64,000 nucleotides of DNA from Zobellia alginiliquefaciens (GTDB taxonomy: Bacteria > Bacteroidota > Bacteroidia > Flavobacteriales > Flavobacteriaceae): contig NZ_CP119758.1 in assembly GCF_029323795.1 (NCBI RefSeq), positions 3,038,001-3,102,000 on the forward strand, given 5' to 3'. Below are positions 46,126 to 55,945 of this stretch, one piece after another. The notes beneath the pieces were generated by a model. It searched no databases, was not told where the DNA came from, and was given only the letters and a program-made list of their open reading frames with translations. Position 1 is the stretch's first letter; the number at the start of each line of letters is the position of its first letter. Made by a program: the position numbers and the translations under genes.

Positions 46126-47585
46126 AATTGTTAAAAGACATATTGTTCGGTGCAAGCCTGACCGATGTAATCGGTTCAACGAACGTGTTGGTGAATAACA
46201 TCTGTTTTGACTCTAGAAAAGTTGAGATGGACGATGTCTTTGTGGCTGTTAAAGGCACCGTTACAGATGGACATTTATACATTGCTAAAGCGATAGATCT
46301 TGGCGCAAAGGCAATAGTTTGTGAAACACTGCCGGAACAATTGATAGATGGGGTAACCTATGTTGAGGTAAAAGATGGTAATACGGCTTTGGCCGTAATG
46401 GCATCAAACTTCTATAGTAATCCTTCTAAAAATTTGAAATTGGTTGGTGTTACGGGAACCAATGGCAAGACCACTATTTCTAGCTTGTTGTATCAACTGT
46501 TCAAAAAGGCTGGGTATAAAGTAGGTCTTTTATCTACTATTAAGATTATGGTAGATGAAGAAGTTCATGCCACGAGCCATACTACGCCAGATGCATTGAC
46601 CATAAATAAACACCTATACCTTATGAACGAGGCTGGGGTTGAGTTTTGTTTTATGGAAGTGAGTTCGCATGGTATCCATCAAAAAAGAACCCAAGGCTTG
46701 GTCTTTGAAGGTGCCATTTTTACAAACCTTTCTCATGATCATTTGGATTACCATAAGACATTTGCTGAGTATAGGGATACTAAGAAAATTCTTTTTGATC
46801 AATTGCCGAAAAGCGCTTTTGCGATTTCAAATATTGACGATAAGAATGGGGCTGTAATGCTTCAGAATACAAAAGCCAAAAAATACAGTTATGCGCTCAG
46901 GACCTATGCAGATTACAGGGCACAGGTTTTGGAGAGTCAATTTGACGGTACGCTTTTAAAAATAAACGAACATGAATTGTGGTCCAGGTTGATCGGGCAT
47001 TTTAATGCCTATAACATGTTAGCCATTTTCGCTACAGCGGATTTGCTGGGAATGGAGACCTTGGAAACCTTACGATTGTTAAGTGAGCTGGAGAATGTAG
47101 ACGGTCGCTTCCAATATTATATATCTAGTAAAAAGATTACTGCCATAGTGGATTATGCCCATACGCCGGATGCGCTAAAAAATGTTCTGGAAACAATCAG
47201 CACATTGAGAACTGGAAATGAAAACGTCATCACCGTTGTGGGGTGTGGTGGCGATAGAGACAGATCTAAGCGTCCGGTAATGGGTCATATAGCTTCGGAA
47301 ATGAGCAACAAGGCAATTTTTACTTCGGATAATCCAAGAAGTGAATCGCCATCGACCATAATTACAGAGATGGAAGAAGGTGTGGAACCGCAGAACGTAA
47401 AGAAAATCCTATCCATAGAAAATAGGGAACAGGCTATAAAAACGGCATGTCAATTGGCGAATGCCGATGATATTATACTCATTGCGGGTAAAGGTCATGA
47501 GACCTATCAAGAGACCAACGGAAAGCGTATCCATTTTGATGATTTTGAGATGGTTCAAGACGTTTTAAAGAGTTTGGATAAATAA
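46122..47585 (+). CDS. murE: UDP-MurNAc-tripeptide synthetase MurE
   Basis: 487 residues from GTG 46122, overlapping ftsI by 4 bases. P-loop GTNGKTT near residue 112. The acceptor motif DNPRSESP near residue 405 indicates meso-diaminopimelate as the added amino acid. It acts in the cytoplasm on UDP-MurNAc-L-Ala-D-Glu. The peptidoglycan is thus expected to be of the A1-gamma type. Confidence 0.95.
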   Translation: MKLLKDILFGASLTDVIGSTNVLVNNICFDSRKVEMDDVFVAVKGTVTDGHLYIAKAIDLGAKAIVCETLPEQLIDGVTYVEVKDGNTALAVMASNFYSNPSKNLKLVGVTGTNGKTTISSLLYQLFKKAGYKVGLLSTIKIMVDEEVHATSHTTPDALTINKHLYLMNEAGVEFCFMEVSSHGIHQKRTQGLVFEGAIFTNLSHDHLDYHKTFAEYRDTKKILFDQLPKSAFAISNIDDKNGAVMLQNTKAKKYSYALRTYADYRAQVLESQFDGTLLKINEHELWSRLIGHFNAYNMLAIFATADLLGMETLETLRLLSELENVDGRFQYYISSKKITAIVDYAHTPDALKNVLETISTLRTGNENVITVVGCGGDRDRSKRPVMGHIASEMSNKAIFTSDNPRSESPSTIITEMEEGVEPQNVKKILSIENREQAIKTACQLANADDIILIAGKGHETYQETNGKRIHFDDFEMVQDVLKSLDK

Positions 47586-47622
47586 CAACAAAGACCAACA
47601 AATAAAGACTAGAAGCTAAAAG

Positions 47623-48843
47623 ATGCTATACTACCTATTCGAATATTTAGAACAACAGTACCAGTTGCCAGGGGCGAGCTTATTTCAGTTCACCACCTTT
47701 AGGGCGGCTATGGCTATTCTATTTTCGTTAATGATCGCTACGGTGTATGGTAAACGTGTTATTCTTTTTCTTCAGAAGAAACAAATAGGGGAAAGCGTTC
47801 GGGACCTTGGGCTAGAAGGACAGAAGCAAAAAGCGGGCACGCCTACTATGGGTGGTCTTATCATTATCATGGCTACTTTAATTCCGGTGTTGTTATTGGC
47901 CAAGTTGGATAATATTTACATCATCTTATTGATTGTTACCACACTTTGGATGGGCTTTATCGGTTTTACAGATGATTATATTAAAGTATTCAAAAAGGAT
48001 AAAGAAGGGCTTAAGGGAAGGTTTAAAGTATTGGGTCAGGTCGTATTGGGTCTTGGTGTGGGTGCTACGTTGTACTTCCATCCAGGGGTGACCATGAGAG
48101 AGGATTCCAGTACAATTATAACGGAGCAACTTCAGGTTCGGGATGTTCAAGGGCAGGAGATTAAATCGGTACGTACTACTGTTCCGTTTTTTAAGAATAA
48201 CGAGTTGGATTATAGTGATTTCATCGGCTGGGCCGGCGAAAGCGCAAGAGATTATGCTTGGTTGATATTCATTCCTATTGTAATTCTAATTGTAACTGCC
48301 GTTTCTAACGGAGCTAACCTTACGGATGGTATTGATGGTCTGGCGGCGGGTACATCGGCAATAATCGTATTTACACTCGGTATTTTTGCATGGGTTTCGG
48401 GTAACGTTATTTTTTCGGATTACCTGGATATTATGTTCATACCCAATTCGGGTGAACTCGTAGTTTTTATAACGGCATTCGTAGGGGCTTTAGTAGGTTT
48501 TCTTTGGTACAACGCTTTCCCAGCGCAGGTTTTTATGGGAGATACGGGGAGTTTGACTATAGGGGGAATTATCGCGGTAATCGCCATTATAATTAGAAAA
48601 GAACTATTGATTCCCGTGTTATGCGGAATCTTCTTTGCCGAGTCATTATCGGTAATGATACAGGTGGGCTATTTCAAGTACACCAAAAAGAAATTTGGCG
48701 AGGGTAAACGTGTTTTTCTCATGTCGCCTGTCCACCACCACTACCAGGTTAAAGGCTACCACGAAAGCAAGATCGTAACCCGATTTTGGATTGTGGGTAT
48801 CCTGTTGGCGGTCATTACCATTGTTACCCTCAAAGTGAGATAA
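47623..48843 (+). CDS. mraY: Phospho-MurNAc-pentapeptide transferase MraY
   Basis: 406 residues, about ten transmembrane helices. Catalytic motifs are present: DDYIKV near residue 119, [12 protein letters not shown] near 230 and MSPVHHHYQ near 368. It moves phospho-MurNAc-pentapeptide to undecaprenyl phosphate, giving lipid I at the inner membrane. About 40 residues longer than E. coli MraY because of a loop near 160-200 ([18 protein letters not shown]). Confidence 0.95.
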   Translation: MLYYLFEYLEQQYQLPGASLFQFTTFRAAMAILFSLMIATVYGKRVILFLQKKQIGESVRDLGLEGQKQKAGTPTMGGLIIIMATLIPVLLLAKLDNIYIILLIVTTLWMGFIGFTDDYIKVFKKDKEGLKGRFKVLGQVVLGLGVGATLYFHPGVTMREDSSTIITEQLQVRDVQGQEIKSVRTTVPFFKNNELDYSDFIGWAGESARDYAWLIFIPIVILIVTAVSNGANLTDGIDGLAAGTSAIIVFTLGIFAWVSGNVIFSDYLDIMFIPNSGELVVFITAFVGALVGFLWYNAFPAQVFMGDTGSLTIGGIIAVIAIIIRKELLIPVLCGIFFAESLSVMIQVGYFKYTKKKFGEGKRVFLMSPVHHHYQVKGYHESKIVTRFWIVGILLAVITIVTLKVR

Positions 48844-48844
48844 G

Positions 48845-50179
48845 ATGAAGAGGTTGGTGATTTTAGGCGGAGGCGAAAGTGGGGTAGGAACAGCTATTTT
48901 AGGAAAGCAAAAAGGATACGAAGTTTTTGTATCCGATAGAGGAAAGATAAAAGAGAAGTATAGAAACGTTCTTGAACATTTTGATATTGATTGGGAAGCT
49001 GAAAAGCATACGGAAGCAAAGATTCTAAATGCCGATTTGGTAATGAAGAGCCCGGGAATACCGGATACGGTTCCCTTGGTAAAAGCATTACATGAAAAAG
49101 GAATTCCTGTTATTTCTGAAATTGAGTTTGCGTCAAAATATACTGATGCTACTATAATCGGAATTACCGGAAGTAACGGAAAAACTACTACCACCATGAT
49201 TGCAAATCACCTTTTAAAAGAGGGTGGTGTTAATGTGGGTATGGCGGGCAATATTGGTGATAGTTATGCCAAGATGGTAGCAGAGAACAATTTTGATTTC
49301 TACGTTTTGGAAATCAGCAGTTTTCAGTTAGATGGTATTGTAGATTTTAAACCGCACATAGCTATTCTAACGAACATTACGCCGGATCATTTAGATCGGT
49401 ACGATTACAAATTTGAAAATTACGTCGCTTCAAAATTCCGCATTGCGCAGAACCAGACCGAAGATGACTTTTTTATATATGACGCAGATGATCCGGTGAT
49501 TGTCGCGTGGCTTAAAAAGCACCCCATTAAATCAAAATTGCTGCCTTTTTCTATAGAGCGAGAACTGGAAGAAGGGGCTTATTTACAGAACAACAAAATA
49601 ATATTGAACTTAACTAACGAGACACTGGAAATGACAAAAGAGACACTAGCATTAGAAGGAAAACACAATTTAAAAAATAGCATGGCGGCAATGACTGCGG
49701 CAAAATTAGTAGGCATTCGTAAAGCTTCGATACGTGATAGTATCGCTAATTTTCAGGGCGCACCCCATAGACTTGAAAACGTACTGAAGATACACCACGT
49801 ACAATACATAAACGATTCTAAGGCAACCAACGTAAACTCTGTGTTTTATGCATTGGACAGCGTTAAAACGCCTATAGTGTGGATTGTTGGTGGGCAGGAC
49901 AAAGGCAATGATTACAAAGAATTGATGCCGTTGGTACGCGAGAAAGTAAAGGCCATAGTTTGTTTAGGCTTGGATAACGAAAAAATAAAGGATGCTTTTG
50001 GCAATGTAGTGGATCTTATGGTGGAAACTTTCGCTATGGAAGAGGCTGTAAAAGTAGCTTACAAAATAGCGGAGCGTGGTGATACGGTTTTATTATCGCC
50101 TGCATGTGCAAGTTTCGATTTATTTCAAAACTATGAAGACCGTGGCGATCAGTTTAAAGCAGCAGTAAAAACATTATAA
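48845..50179 (+). CDS. murD: UDP-MurNAc-L-alanine:D-glutamate ligase MurD
   Basis: 444 residues, one base after mraY. Rossmann N-terminus with GGGESGVGTAIL, P-loop GITGSNGKTTTT near residue 107, and INDSKATNVNS near 323. It adds D-Glu to UDP-MurNAc-L-Ala in the cytoplasm. Confidence 0.95.
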   Translation: MKRLVILGGGESGVGTAILGKQKGYEVFVSDRGKIKEKYRNVLEHFDIDWEAEKHTEAKILNADLVMKSPGIPDTVPLVKALHEKGIPVISEIEFASKYTDATIIGITGSNGKTTTTMIANHLLKEGGVNVGMAGNIGDSYAKMVAENNFDFYVLEISSFQLDGIVDFKPHIAILTNITPDHLDRYDYKFENYVASKFRIAQNQTEDDFFIYDADDPVIVAWLKKHPIKSKLLPFSIERELEEGAYLQNNKIILNLTNETLEMTKETLALEGKHNLKNSMAAMTAAKLVGIRKASIRDSIANFQGAPHRLENVLKIHHVQYINDSKATNVNSVFYALDSVKTPIVWIVGGQDKGNDYKELMPLVREKVKAIVCLGLDNEKIKDAFGNVVDLMVETFAMEEAVKVAYKIAERGDTVLLSPACASFDLFQNYEDRGDQFKAAVKTL

Positions 50180-50191
50180 GAAAGGTAGAAG

Positions 50192-51391
50192 GTGAACGGA
50201 TTTTTTGAAAAGATCAAAGGAGATAAAGCTATTTGGGCCATTGCGGCCCTCTTGGGCTTATTTTCGTTCTTGCCGGTATATAGTGCCAGTAGTAATCTGG
50301 TGTATGTAGTTGGTAACGGAACTACCTTTGGGTATTTGGTAAAACATGCGTTGCTATTGTCATTGGGTTTTGGGATTATTTTCGGTATTCACCGTATTCC
50401 CGCCCATTTCTTTAAAGGCTTGTCGCTTATAGCAATGCCAATAGTTTTGGTTTTGTTGGTGTTTACCTTGGCGCAGGGAACAACGATAGATGGTGCGAAT
50501 GCCAGCAGGTGGATCAGTGTCCCACTGGTAGGTATTTCGTTTCAGACATCGAACTTGGCTGCGGTGGTGTTAATGATTTATGTGGCACGTTACTTAAGTA
50601 AGGTGCGCCACAAGGATATCACTTTTAAAGAGAGTGTTTTGCCATTATGGCTTCCGGTATTTCTGACCGTGGCACTTATTTTACCAGCTAACTTTTCAAC
50701 GGCGGCTATCATTTTTTCAATGGTACTTTTGCTTTGTTTTTTAGGTGGATATCCTTTAAAATATTTAATGGGAATTATAGGGGCGAGTATACTCATTTTG
50801 GCCTTTTTTATATTAACGGCCAAGGCTATACCTGGCTTATTCCCTAACCGTGTTGATACCTGGATCAGTAGGGTGGAGAATTTTGCAGATGCCGAAGATA
50901 CCGAAGCTGATTACCAAATAGAACGCGCCAAGATTGCTATTGCAACGGGTGGTATTGTGGGTAAAGGAGCGGGAAAAAGTATTCAGAAAAACTTTTTGCC
51001 TCAGAGTTCATCAGATTTTATTTACGCCATAATTGTAGAGGAATATGGACTGGTAGGTGGTTTTGCCTTGATGTTCTTTTATATGTTTCTACTATTTAGA
51101 ATTGTGGTCGTTGCCAATGGTAGCGGAACTATTTTTGGGAAATTGGTGGCACTTGGTGTTGGGCTTCCAATAGTTTTTCAGGCATTGATAAACATGGCGG
51201 TGGCGGTAGAGCTTTTTCCGGTAACGGGTCAAACCCTGCCTTTAATCAGTAGTGGTGGTACCAGTAGTTGGATGACCTGTTTGGCCATCGGTATTATTTT
51301 AAGCGTGAGCAATAAAAATACAAGTACGGAAAAATCATCCGCAGATATAGATGAAACTAACCCTTTAGAAGTACTGAGTGGGCAATTATAA
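50192..51391 (+). CDS. ftsW: Septal peptidoglycan glycosyltransferase FtsW
   Basis: 399 residues from GTG 50192, SEDS family with about ten membrane helices. Typical conserved stretches are [11 protein letters not shown] near residue 90, [19 protein letters not shown] near 275 and PLISSGGTS near 350. It polymerises glycan at the septum with FtsI. Its 3' end overlaps murG by 14 bases. Confidence 0.93.
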   Translation: MNGFFEKIKGDKAIWAIAALLGLFSFLPVYSASSNLVYVVGNGTTFGYLVKHALLLSLGFGIIFGIHRIPAHFFKGLSLIAMPIVLVLLVFTLAQGTTIDGANASRWISVPLVGISFQTSNLAAVVLMIYVARYLSKVRHKDITFKESVLPLWLPVFLTVALILPANFSTAAIIFSMVLLLCFLGGYPLKYLMGIIGASILILAFFILTAKAIPGLFPNRVDTWISRVENFADAEDTEADYQIERAKIAIATGGIVGKGAGKSIQKNFLPQSSSDFIYAIIVEEYGLVGGFALMFFYMFLLFRIVVVANGSGTIFGKLVALGVGLPIVFQALINMAVAVELFPVTGQTLPLISSGGTSSWMTCLAIGIILSVSNKNTSTEKSSADIDETNPLEVLSGQL

Positions 51392-52481
51392 ATTCATATT
51401 ATCCGGAGGAGGAACAGGTGGGCATATTTACCCAGCGGTTGCTATTGCGAACGAATTGAAAAGAAGGCATCCTGATGCTCAATTTTTATTCGTTGGTGCC
51501 CAAGACAGAATGGAGATGGAAAAAGTGCCGCAGGCGGGTTATGATATCGAAGGATTATGGATCAGTGGGTTGCAACGGAAACTGACACTTAAAAATTTAA
51601 TGTTTCCTTTTAAAGTAATTAGTAGTTTAATGAAAGCTGGTAAAATAGTACGAAAGTTTAAACCTGATGCCGTAATAGGTACGGGTGGCTTTGCCAGTGG
51701 TCCCATGTTACGTGTTGCCTCTGGTAAGGGTGTGCCTTGTGTATTACAAGAGCAGAATTCGTATGCAGGTATTACCAATAAATTATTGAAGGATAGAGTG
51801 GCTAAAATTTGTGTGGCCTATGATGAAATGGATCGCTTTTTTCCAAAGGATAAAATTGTAAAAACGGGTAATCCCGTTCGTGGAGATTTGGTTGAAATGA
51901 AGGCGGATAAAAATGAGGCTTTAGATTTCTTCGGATTGAAAAGCGGAGTGCCAACACTTTTAATATTAGGAGGAAGCCTTGGGGCTAGAAGAATAAATCA
52001 GTTGGTTGCTAGTAATCTTGAGCTTTTTGAAAAATTAGGGGTTCAGTTAATATGGCAGTGTGGAAAACTGTATATAGATGAGTATACAAAATTCAATTCA
52101 GACACGGTTAAAGTGCTGGACTTTATGAATAGGATGGATTATGCCTATGCGGCTTCTGATATGATTATATCACGTGCAGGTGCAGGTTCGGTTTCCGAGC
52201 TTTGTATTGTGGGAAAGCCGGTAATATTTGTGCCATCGCCTAATGTGGCAGAGGATCATCAAACAAAAAATGCAAGGGCATTGGCAAATGAGAATGCAGC
52301 AATACTGTTGAAAGAAAGTGAGTTGGATGCAAAATTTCAAGAAGTCTTTACCGCCCTTTTTGAAGATGATAGTAAAAGACAAAGCTTGGCTGAGAATATT
52401 AAACAATTGGCTTTGCCAAACGCTACAAAAGACATTGTGGACGAAATAGAAAAATTAATTGGGAATGCCACCAGTAAATAA
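51378..52481 (+). CDS. murG: UDP-GlcNAc:lipid I GlcNAc transferase MurG
   Basis: 367 residues from GTG 51378. GT-B fold with the [11 protein letters not shown] loop near the start, GTGGFASGP near 95, QEQNSYAG near 124 and a C-terminal [11 protein letters not shown] near 262. It makes lipid II on the inner face of the cytoplasmic membrane. Confidence 0.95.
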   Translation: MGNYKFILSGGGTGGHIYPAVAIANELKRRHPDAQFLFVGAQDRMEMEKVPQAGYDIEGLWISGLQRKLTLKNLMFPFKVISSLMKAGKIVRKFKPDAVIGTGGFASGPMLRVASGKGVPCVLQEQNSYAGITNKLLKDRVAKICVAYDEMDRFFPKDKIVKTGNPVRGDLVEMKADKNEALDFFGLKSGVPTLLILGGSLGARRINQLVASNLELFEKLGVQLIWQCGKLYIDEYTKFNSDTVKVLDFMNRMDYAYAASDMIISRAGAGSVSELCIVGKPVIFVPSPNVAEDHQTKNARALANENAAILLKESELDAKFQEVFTALFEDDSKRQSLAENIKQLALPNATKDIVDEIEKLIGNATSK

Positions 52482-52501
52482 GGGCATGAGAATTGGTAGA
52501 A

Positions 52502-53854
52502 ATGGACTTAAAACGCATACATAACGTATATTTTATTGGCATTGGAGGCATTGGTATGTCTGCTTTGGCGCGTTATTTTAAGTTCGAAGGAAAGAATGTT
52601 GCCGGTTACGATAAAACTCAAACGCCACTTACGGAAGAACTGTCTGGTTTAGGAATTGATATTCATTACGAGGACGATATAAATGTGGTTGCTGATGGAT
52701 TTAAGAACAAAGAAAATACGCTAATAGTATATACTCCGGCAGTTTCGGTGGAGCATGAAGAGTATCAATACTTTTTAATTAATGGCTTCGAGATTAAGAA
52801 GCGCTCAGAGGTTTTAGGGTTGATTACCAAAGGTAGTTTCTGTTTGGCCGTTGCGGGTACCCATGGTAAAACTACCACGACCAGTATTTTGGCGCATCTT
52901 TTAAAAGAAACAGGGGTAAGTTTTACCGGATTTTTAGGTGGAATTTCAGAGGATTTCAATAGTAATTTTGTTTTTGAGGGAACTGATTTTTCCGTGGTAG
53001 AAGCAGATGAGTTTGATCGATCGTTTTTAAGATTGTTTCCTAATGTTGCCTGTATTACTTCTATGGATGCGGACCACCTTGATATTTATGGTAATCCGGA
53101 AGAATTACAGAAGTCGTTTTTAGAGTTTGCTGATAAAGTGGCGCCAGAGGGAGCTATTTTCGTTCGTAAAGGTTTGCCTTTGGAGGGAATTACATATGGT
53201 ATAGATGATGGTGCGGATTACTGCATCACTAATCTTAAAATAGAAAACGGGAGTTACATTTTTGATTTGGTCATGCCAGATGCAACGTTGGTAGATATAA
53301 GATTCAATAAACCCGGAAGACATAATTTATTGAATGGTCTTGTGGCTTTTGCCATGGCATTACATACCGGAGTTTCTGCGGAGAAATTGGCAAATGCATT
53401 GGCTACCTTTAAAGGCGTGCAGAGACGATTTTCATATAAAATAAAGACGAAAGATTTTGTTTTTATAGATGATTATGCGCATCATCCTACAGAGATAAAT
53501 GCGGTATATGATGCGGTAACGGAAATGCATCCGAATAAAAAAACAGTAGCCATTTTTCAACCTCATTTATTTTCGAGAACTCGGGATTTTGGGGATGAAT
53601 TTGCGAAAAGTCTTTCCCAATTTGACAGTGTGCTGTTGTTGGATATATACCCTGCAAGAGAAAAACCAATTGAAGGTATAACTTCGGAATGGTTGTTGGG
53701 TAAAATGGAGAATACCTTGGTAAAAACAATTCAGAAATCCAAATTAATAAACGAGATAAAAGAACAAAATCCGCAAGTGCTTATTACCATGGGTGCTGGC
53801 GATATAGGTTTAGAGGTAACTAAGATTACAAAAGAATTGCAAGATGCGTATTAA
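52502..53854 (+). CDS. murC: UDP-MurNAc:L-alanine ligase MurC
   Basis: 450 residues from ATG 52502; TTG 52493 is also in frame but homologues begin near DLKRIHNVYFIG. GIGGIGMSALA near residue 14 and the P-loop AGTHGKTTTTS near 118. It adds the first amino acid of the stem peptide. Its last bases overlap ftsQ by 11. Confidence 0.94.
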   Translation: MDLKRIHNVYFIGIGGIGMSALARYFKFEGKNVAGYDKTQTPLTEELSGLGIDIHYEDDINVVADGFKNKENTLIVYTPAVSVEHEEYQYFLINGFEIKKRSEVLGLITKGSFCLAVAGTHGKTTTTSILAHLLKETGVSFTGFLGGISEDFNSNFVFEGTDFSVVEADEFDRSFLRLFPNVACITSMDADHLDIYGNPEELQKSFLEFADKVAPEGAIFVRKGLPLEGITYGIDDGADYCITNLKIENGSYIFDLVMPDATLVDIRFNKPGRHNLLNGLVAFAMALHTGVSAEKLANALATFKGVQRRFSYKIKTKDFVFIDDYAHHPTEINAVYDAVTEMHPNKKTVAIFQPHLFSRTRDFGDEFAKSLSQFDSVLLLDIYPAREKPIEGITSEWLLGKMENTLVKTIQKSKLINEIKEQNPQVLITMGAGDIGLEVTKITKELQDAY

Positions 53855-54563
53855 TTATAACTACATAAAGCTATTGGCTCTAATCGTTGTAATAACAGGG
53901 CTTTTTGCATTTTCTAATCAAAGAAGAGCTCAGAAAAATGTTAAGGGCATTGCTATAGAATTTGTAGAAAATCAGAATTTATTCATTACGGAAGGCGCGG
54001 TTAATAAATTGTTAATACAAAAATTCGGCAGCCTTGAAAACGTGCCCAAAGAAAAATTAGCTTTGAATAACATGGAGAAGGTCATTGAGGCCAACAAAAT
54101 GGTAAAAAGTGCCCAAGTTTTTCTTACTGTAAACGGTAAATTAGCGTCGAAAGTTGTTCAGCGCACTCCAATCGGACGTATAGAAGGGGATTCAAAATTT
54201 TATCTTGACGAGGACGGAAAACAGATGCCTTTGTCAAATAGTTATTCAGCACGCGTACCTATAATTACGGGTCAAATAACGGACAATGGTCTAGCGGATG
54301 TCTATGAAATTTTGAATTATATCAATACGGACGAGTTTTTAAAGAAAAACATCATAGGGTTACATATCGAAAATGAAGAGAAGTACCAGCTTCGTTTTCG
54401 AACCGAAGAGTTTGTTGTCAATTTGGGAGATGTAGAGCAATTGAAAGAAAAGTTTAGCAATTTCAAGGCATTTTACGCCAAAGCAAATAAAGACAAAACT
54501 CTGCAACACTATGATGTTGTTAGTTTAGAGTTTGACAATCAAGTAGTGTGCACCAAAATTTAA
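53844..54563 (+). CDS. ftsQ: Cell division protein FtsQ
   Basis: 239 residues. One transmembrane helix (about 8-24), then a POTRA-like region (VKGIAIEFVENQNLFITEGAV) and a beta domain. FtsQ is poorly conserved; position between murC and ftsA and topology are the support. It recruits FtsL/FtsB to the divisome. Confidence 0.88.
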   Translation: MRINYNYIKLLALIVVITGLFAFSNQRRAQKNVKGIAIEFVENQNLFITEGAVNKLLIQKFGSLENVPKEKLALNNMEKVIEANKMVKSAQVFLTVNGKLASKVVQRTPIGRIEGDSKFYLDEDGKQMPLSNSYSARVPIITGQITDNGLADVYEILNYINTDEFLKKNIIGLHIENEEKYQLRFRTEEFVVNLGDVEQLKEKFSNFKAFYAKANKDKTLQHYDVVSLEFDNQVVCTKI

Positions 54564-54566
54564 GTT

Positions 54567-55910
54567 ATGGAAGTAGGTAATTATTCGGTAGGATTGGACA
54601 TTGGAACAACCAAAATCGTAGCCATAATCGGTAAGAAAAACGAGTACGGTAAGATTGAGGTTTTAGGCATCGGTAAATCTAAAAGTTTAGGGGTGCACCG
54701 TGGTGTTGTAAATAACATTACGCAAACCATACAGTCCATACAACAAGCGGTAGAAGAAGCTGAACTTAATTCAGGTTTGAAAATCGGTTCTGTCGTTGTG
54801 GGTATTGCTGGGCAGCACATAAGAAGTCTGCACCATAGCGATTATATCACCAGAGCGGATTCTGAAGAAGTTATCAATGATGACGATTTGGATAAGCTGT
54901 GTAATCAAGTGTACAAATTGGTGATGCTTCCAGGTGAAGAGATCATTCACGTACTTCCACAGGAATACAAAGTAGATGGGCAAGCCGAAATTAAGGAGCC
55001 GATCGGTATGTACGGTGGTCGTTTGGAAGCTAATTTTCATGTGGTTGTTGGGCAGGTCTCTTCAATCAAAAATGTAGGTAGGTGTATTAAAAGCGCCGGT
55101 CTGGATTTAGGTAATATAACATTGGAACCTTTGGCTTCTTCTGATGCGGTTTTGAGCAAGGAAGAAAAAGAGGCAGGTGTGGCATTGATAGACATAGGCG
55201 GTGGTACGACCGATTTGGCCATTTTTAAAGATGGTATCATAAGGCACACGGCAGTAATTCCTTTTGGTGGTGGAGTTATTACCGAAGACATTAAGGAAGG
55301 ATGTTCTATTATTGAAAAGCAGGCAGAACTTTTAAAGGTAAGGTTCGGTTCTGCTTGGCCAGGAGAAAATAAGGATAATGAAATAGTTTCTATACCCGGT
55401 TTACGAGGTAGGGAGCCAAAAGAGATTACCCTTAAAAACCTATCAAAAATAATTCATGCACGTGTGGTTGAAATCGTAGAGCAAGTCTATACGGAAATCA
55501 AGAATTACGGACATGATGAACAAAAAAAGAAACTGATTGCAGGTATTGTACTTACAGGTGGTGGAAGCCAGTTGAAGCACTTAAAGCAATTAGTGGAATA
55601 CATTACGGGTATGGATACACGTATTGGGTACCCTAATGAACATTTGGCGGGCGATTCAGATGCCGAAATCGCCAGTCCTTTATATGCTACGGCAGTGGGT
55701 CTATTGATGAATGCGGTAGCAAATGAAAAGAAAGGTAAAGTTGTTGAAGTTAAAGAAGAGCCTGTAGACGAGGGAGAACTTGTTATGGCAGGGCATGAAG
55801 AAGAGGAACATCAGCAACAACAGGCCACGGCAAAAGTTCAAAAAGAACGCAAAACGGTGTTTGACAAATGGTCCGAAAAGTTGAAAGACTTTTTAGATAA
55901 TGCCGAGTAA
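54567..55910 (+). CDS. ftsA: Cell division protein FtsA
   Basis: 447 residues, actin-like ATPase. VGLDIGTTKI near residue 9, the DIGGGTTD phosphate loop near 210 and a C-terminal membrane-targeting helix (FDKWSEKLKDFLDN). Between core and helix lies an acidic, Gln-rich linker (EEEEHQQQQ, about 410-420). It tethers FtsZ to the membrane. ftsZ starts 35 bases downstream. Confidence 0.95.
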   Translation: MEVGNYSVGLDIGTTKIVAIIGKKNEYGKIEVLGIGKSKSLGVHRGVVNNITQTIQSIQQAVEEAELNSGLKIGSVVVGIAGQHIRSLHHSDYITRADSEEVINDDDLDKLCNQVYKLVMLPGEEIIHVLPQEYKVDGQAEIKEPIGMYGGRLEANFHVVVGQVSSIKNVGRCIKSAGLDLGNITLEPLASSDAVLSKEEKEAGVALIDIGGGTTDLAIFKDGIIRHTAVIPFGGGVITEDIKEGCSIIEKQAELLKVRFGSAWPGENKDNEIVSIPGLRGREPKEITLKNLSKIIHARVVEIVEQVYTEIKNYGHDEQKKKLIAGIVLTGGGSQLKHLKQLVEYITGMDTRIGYPNEHLAGDSDAEIASPLYATAVGLLMNAVANEKKGKVVEVKEEPVDEGELVMAGHEEEEHQQQQATAKVQKERKTVFDKWSEKLKDFLDNAE

Positions 55911-55945
55911 AGTATGACACACATTAACCAGTAATAAAATACACT

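Noticed and set aside
48646-49197. 183-residue antisense frame across mraY and murD
   Set aside because: No promoter, no family pattern, and both plus-strand genes are clear. It arises from codon bias.
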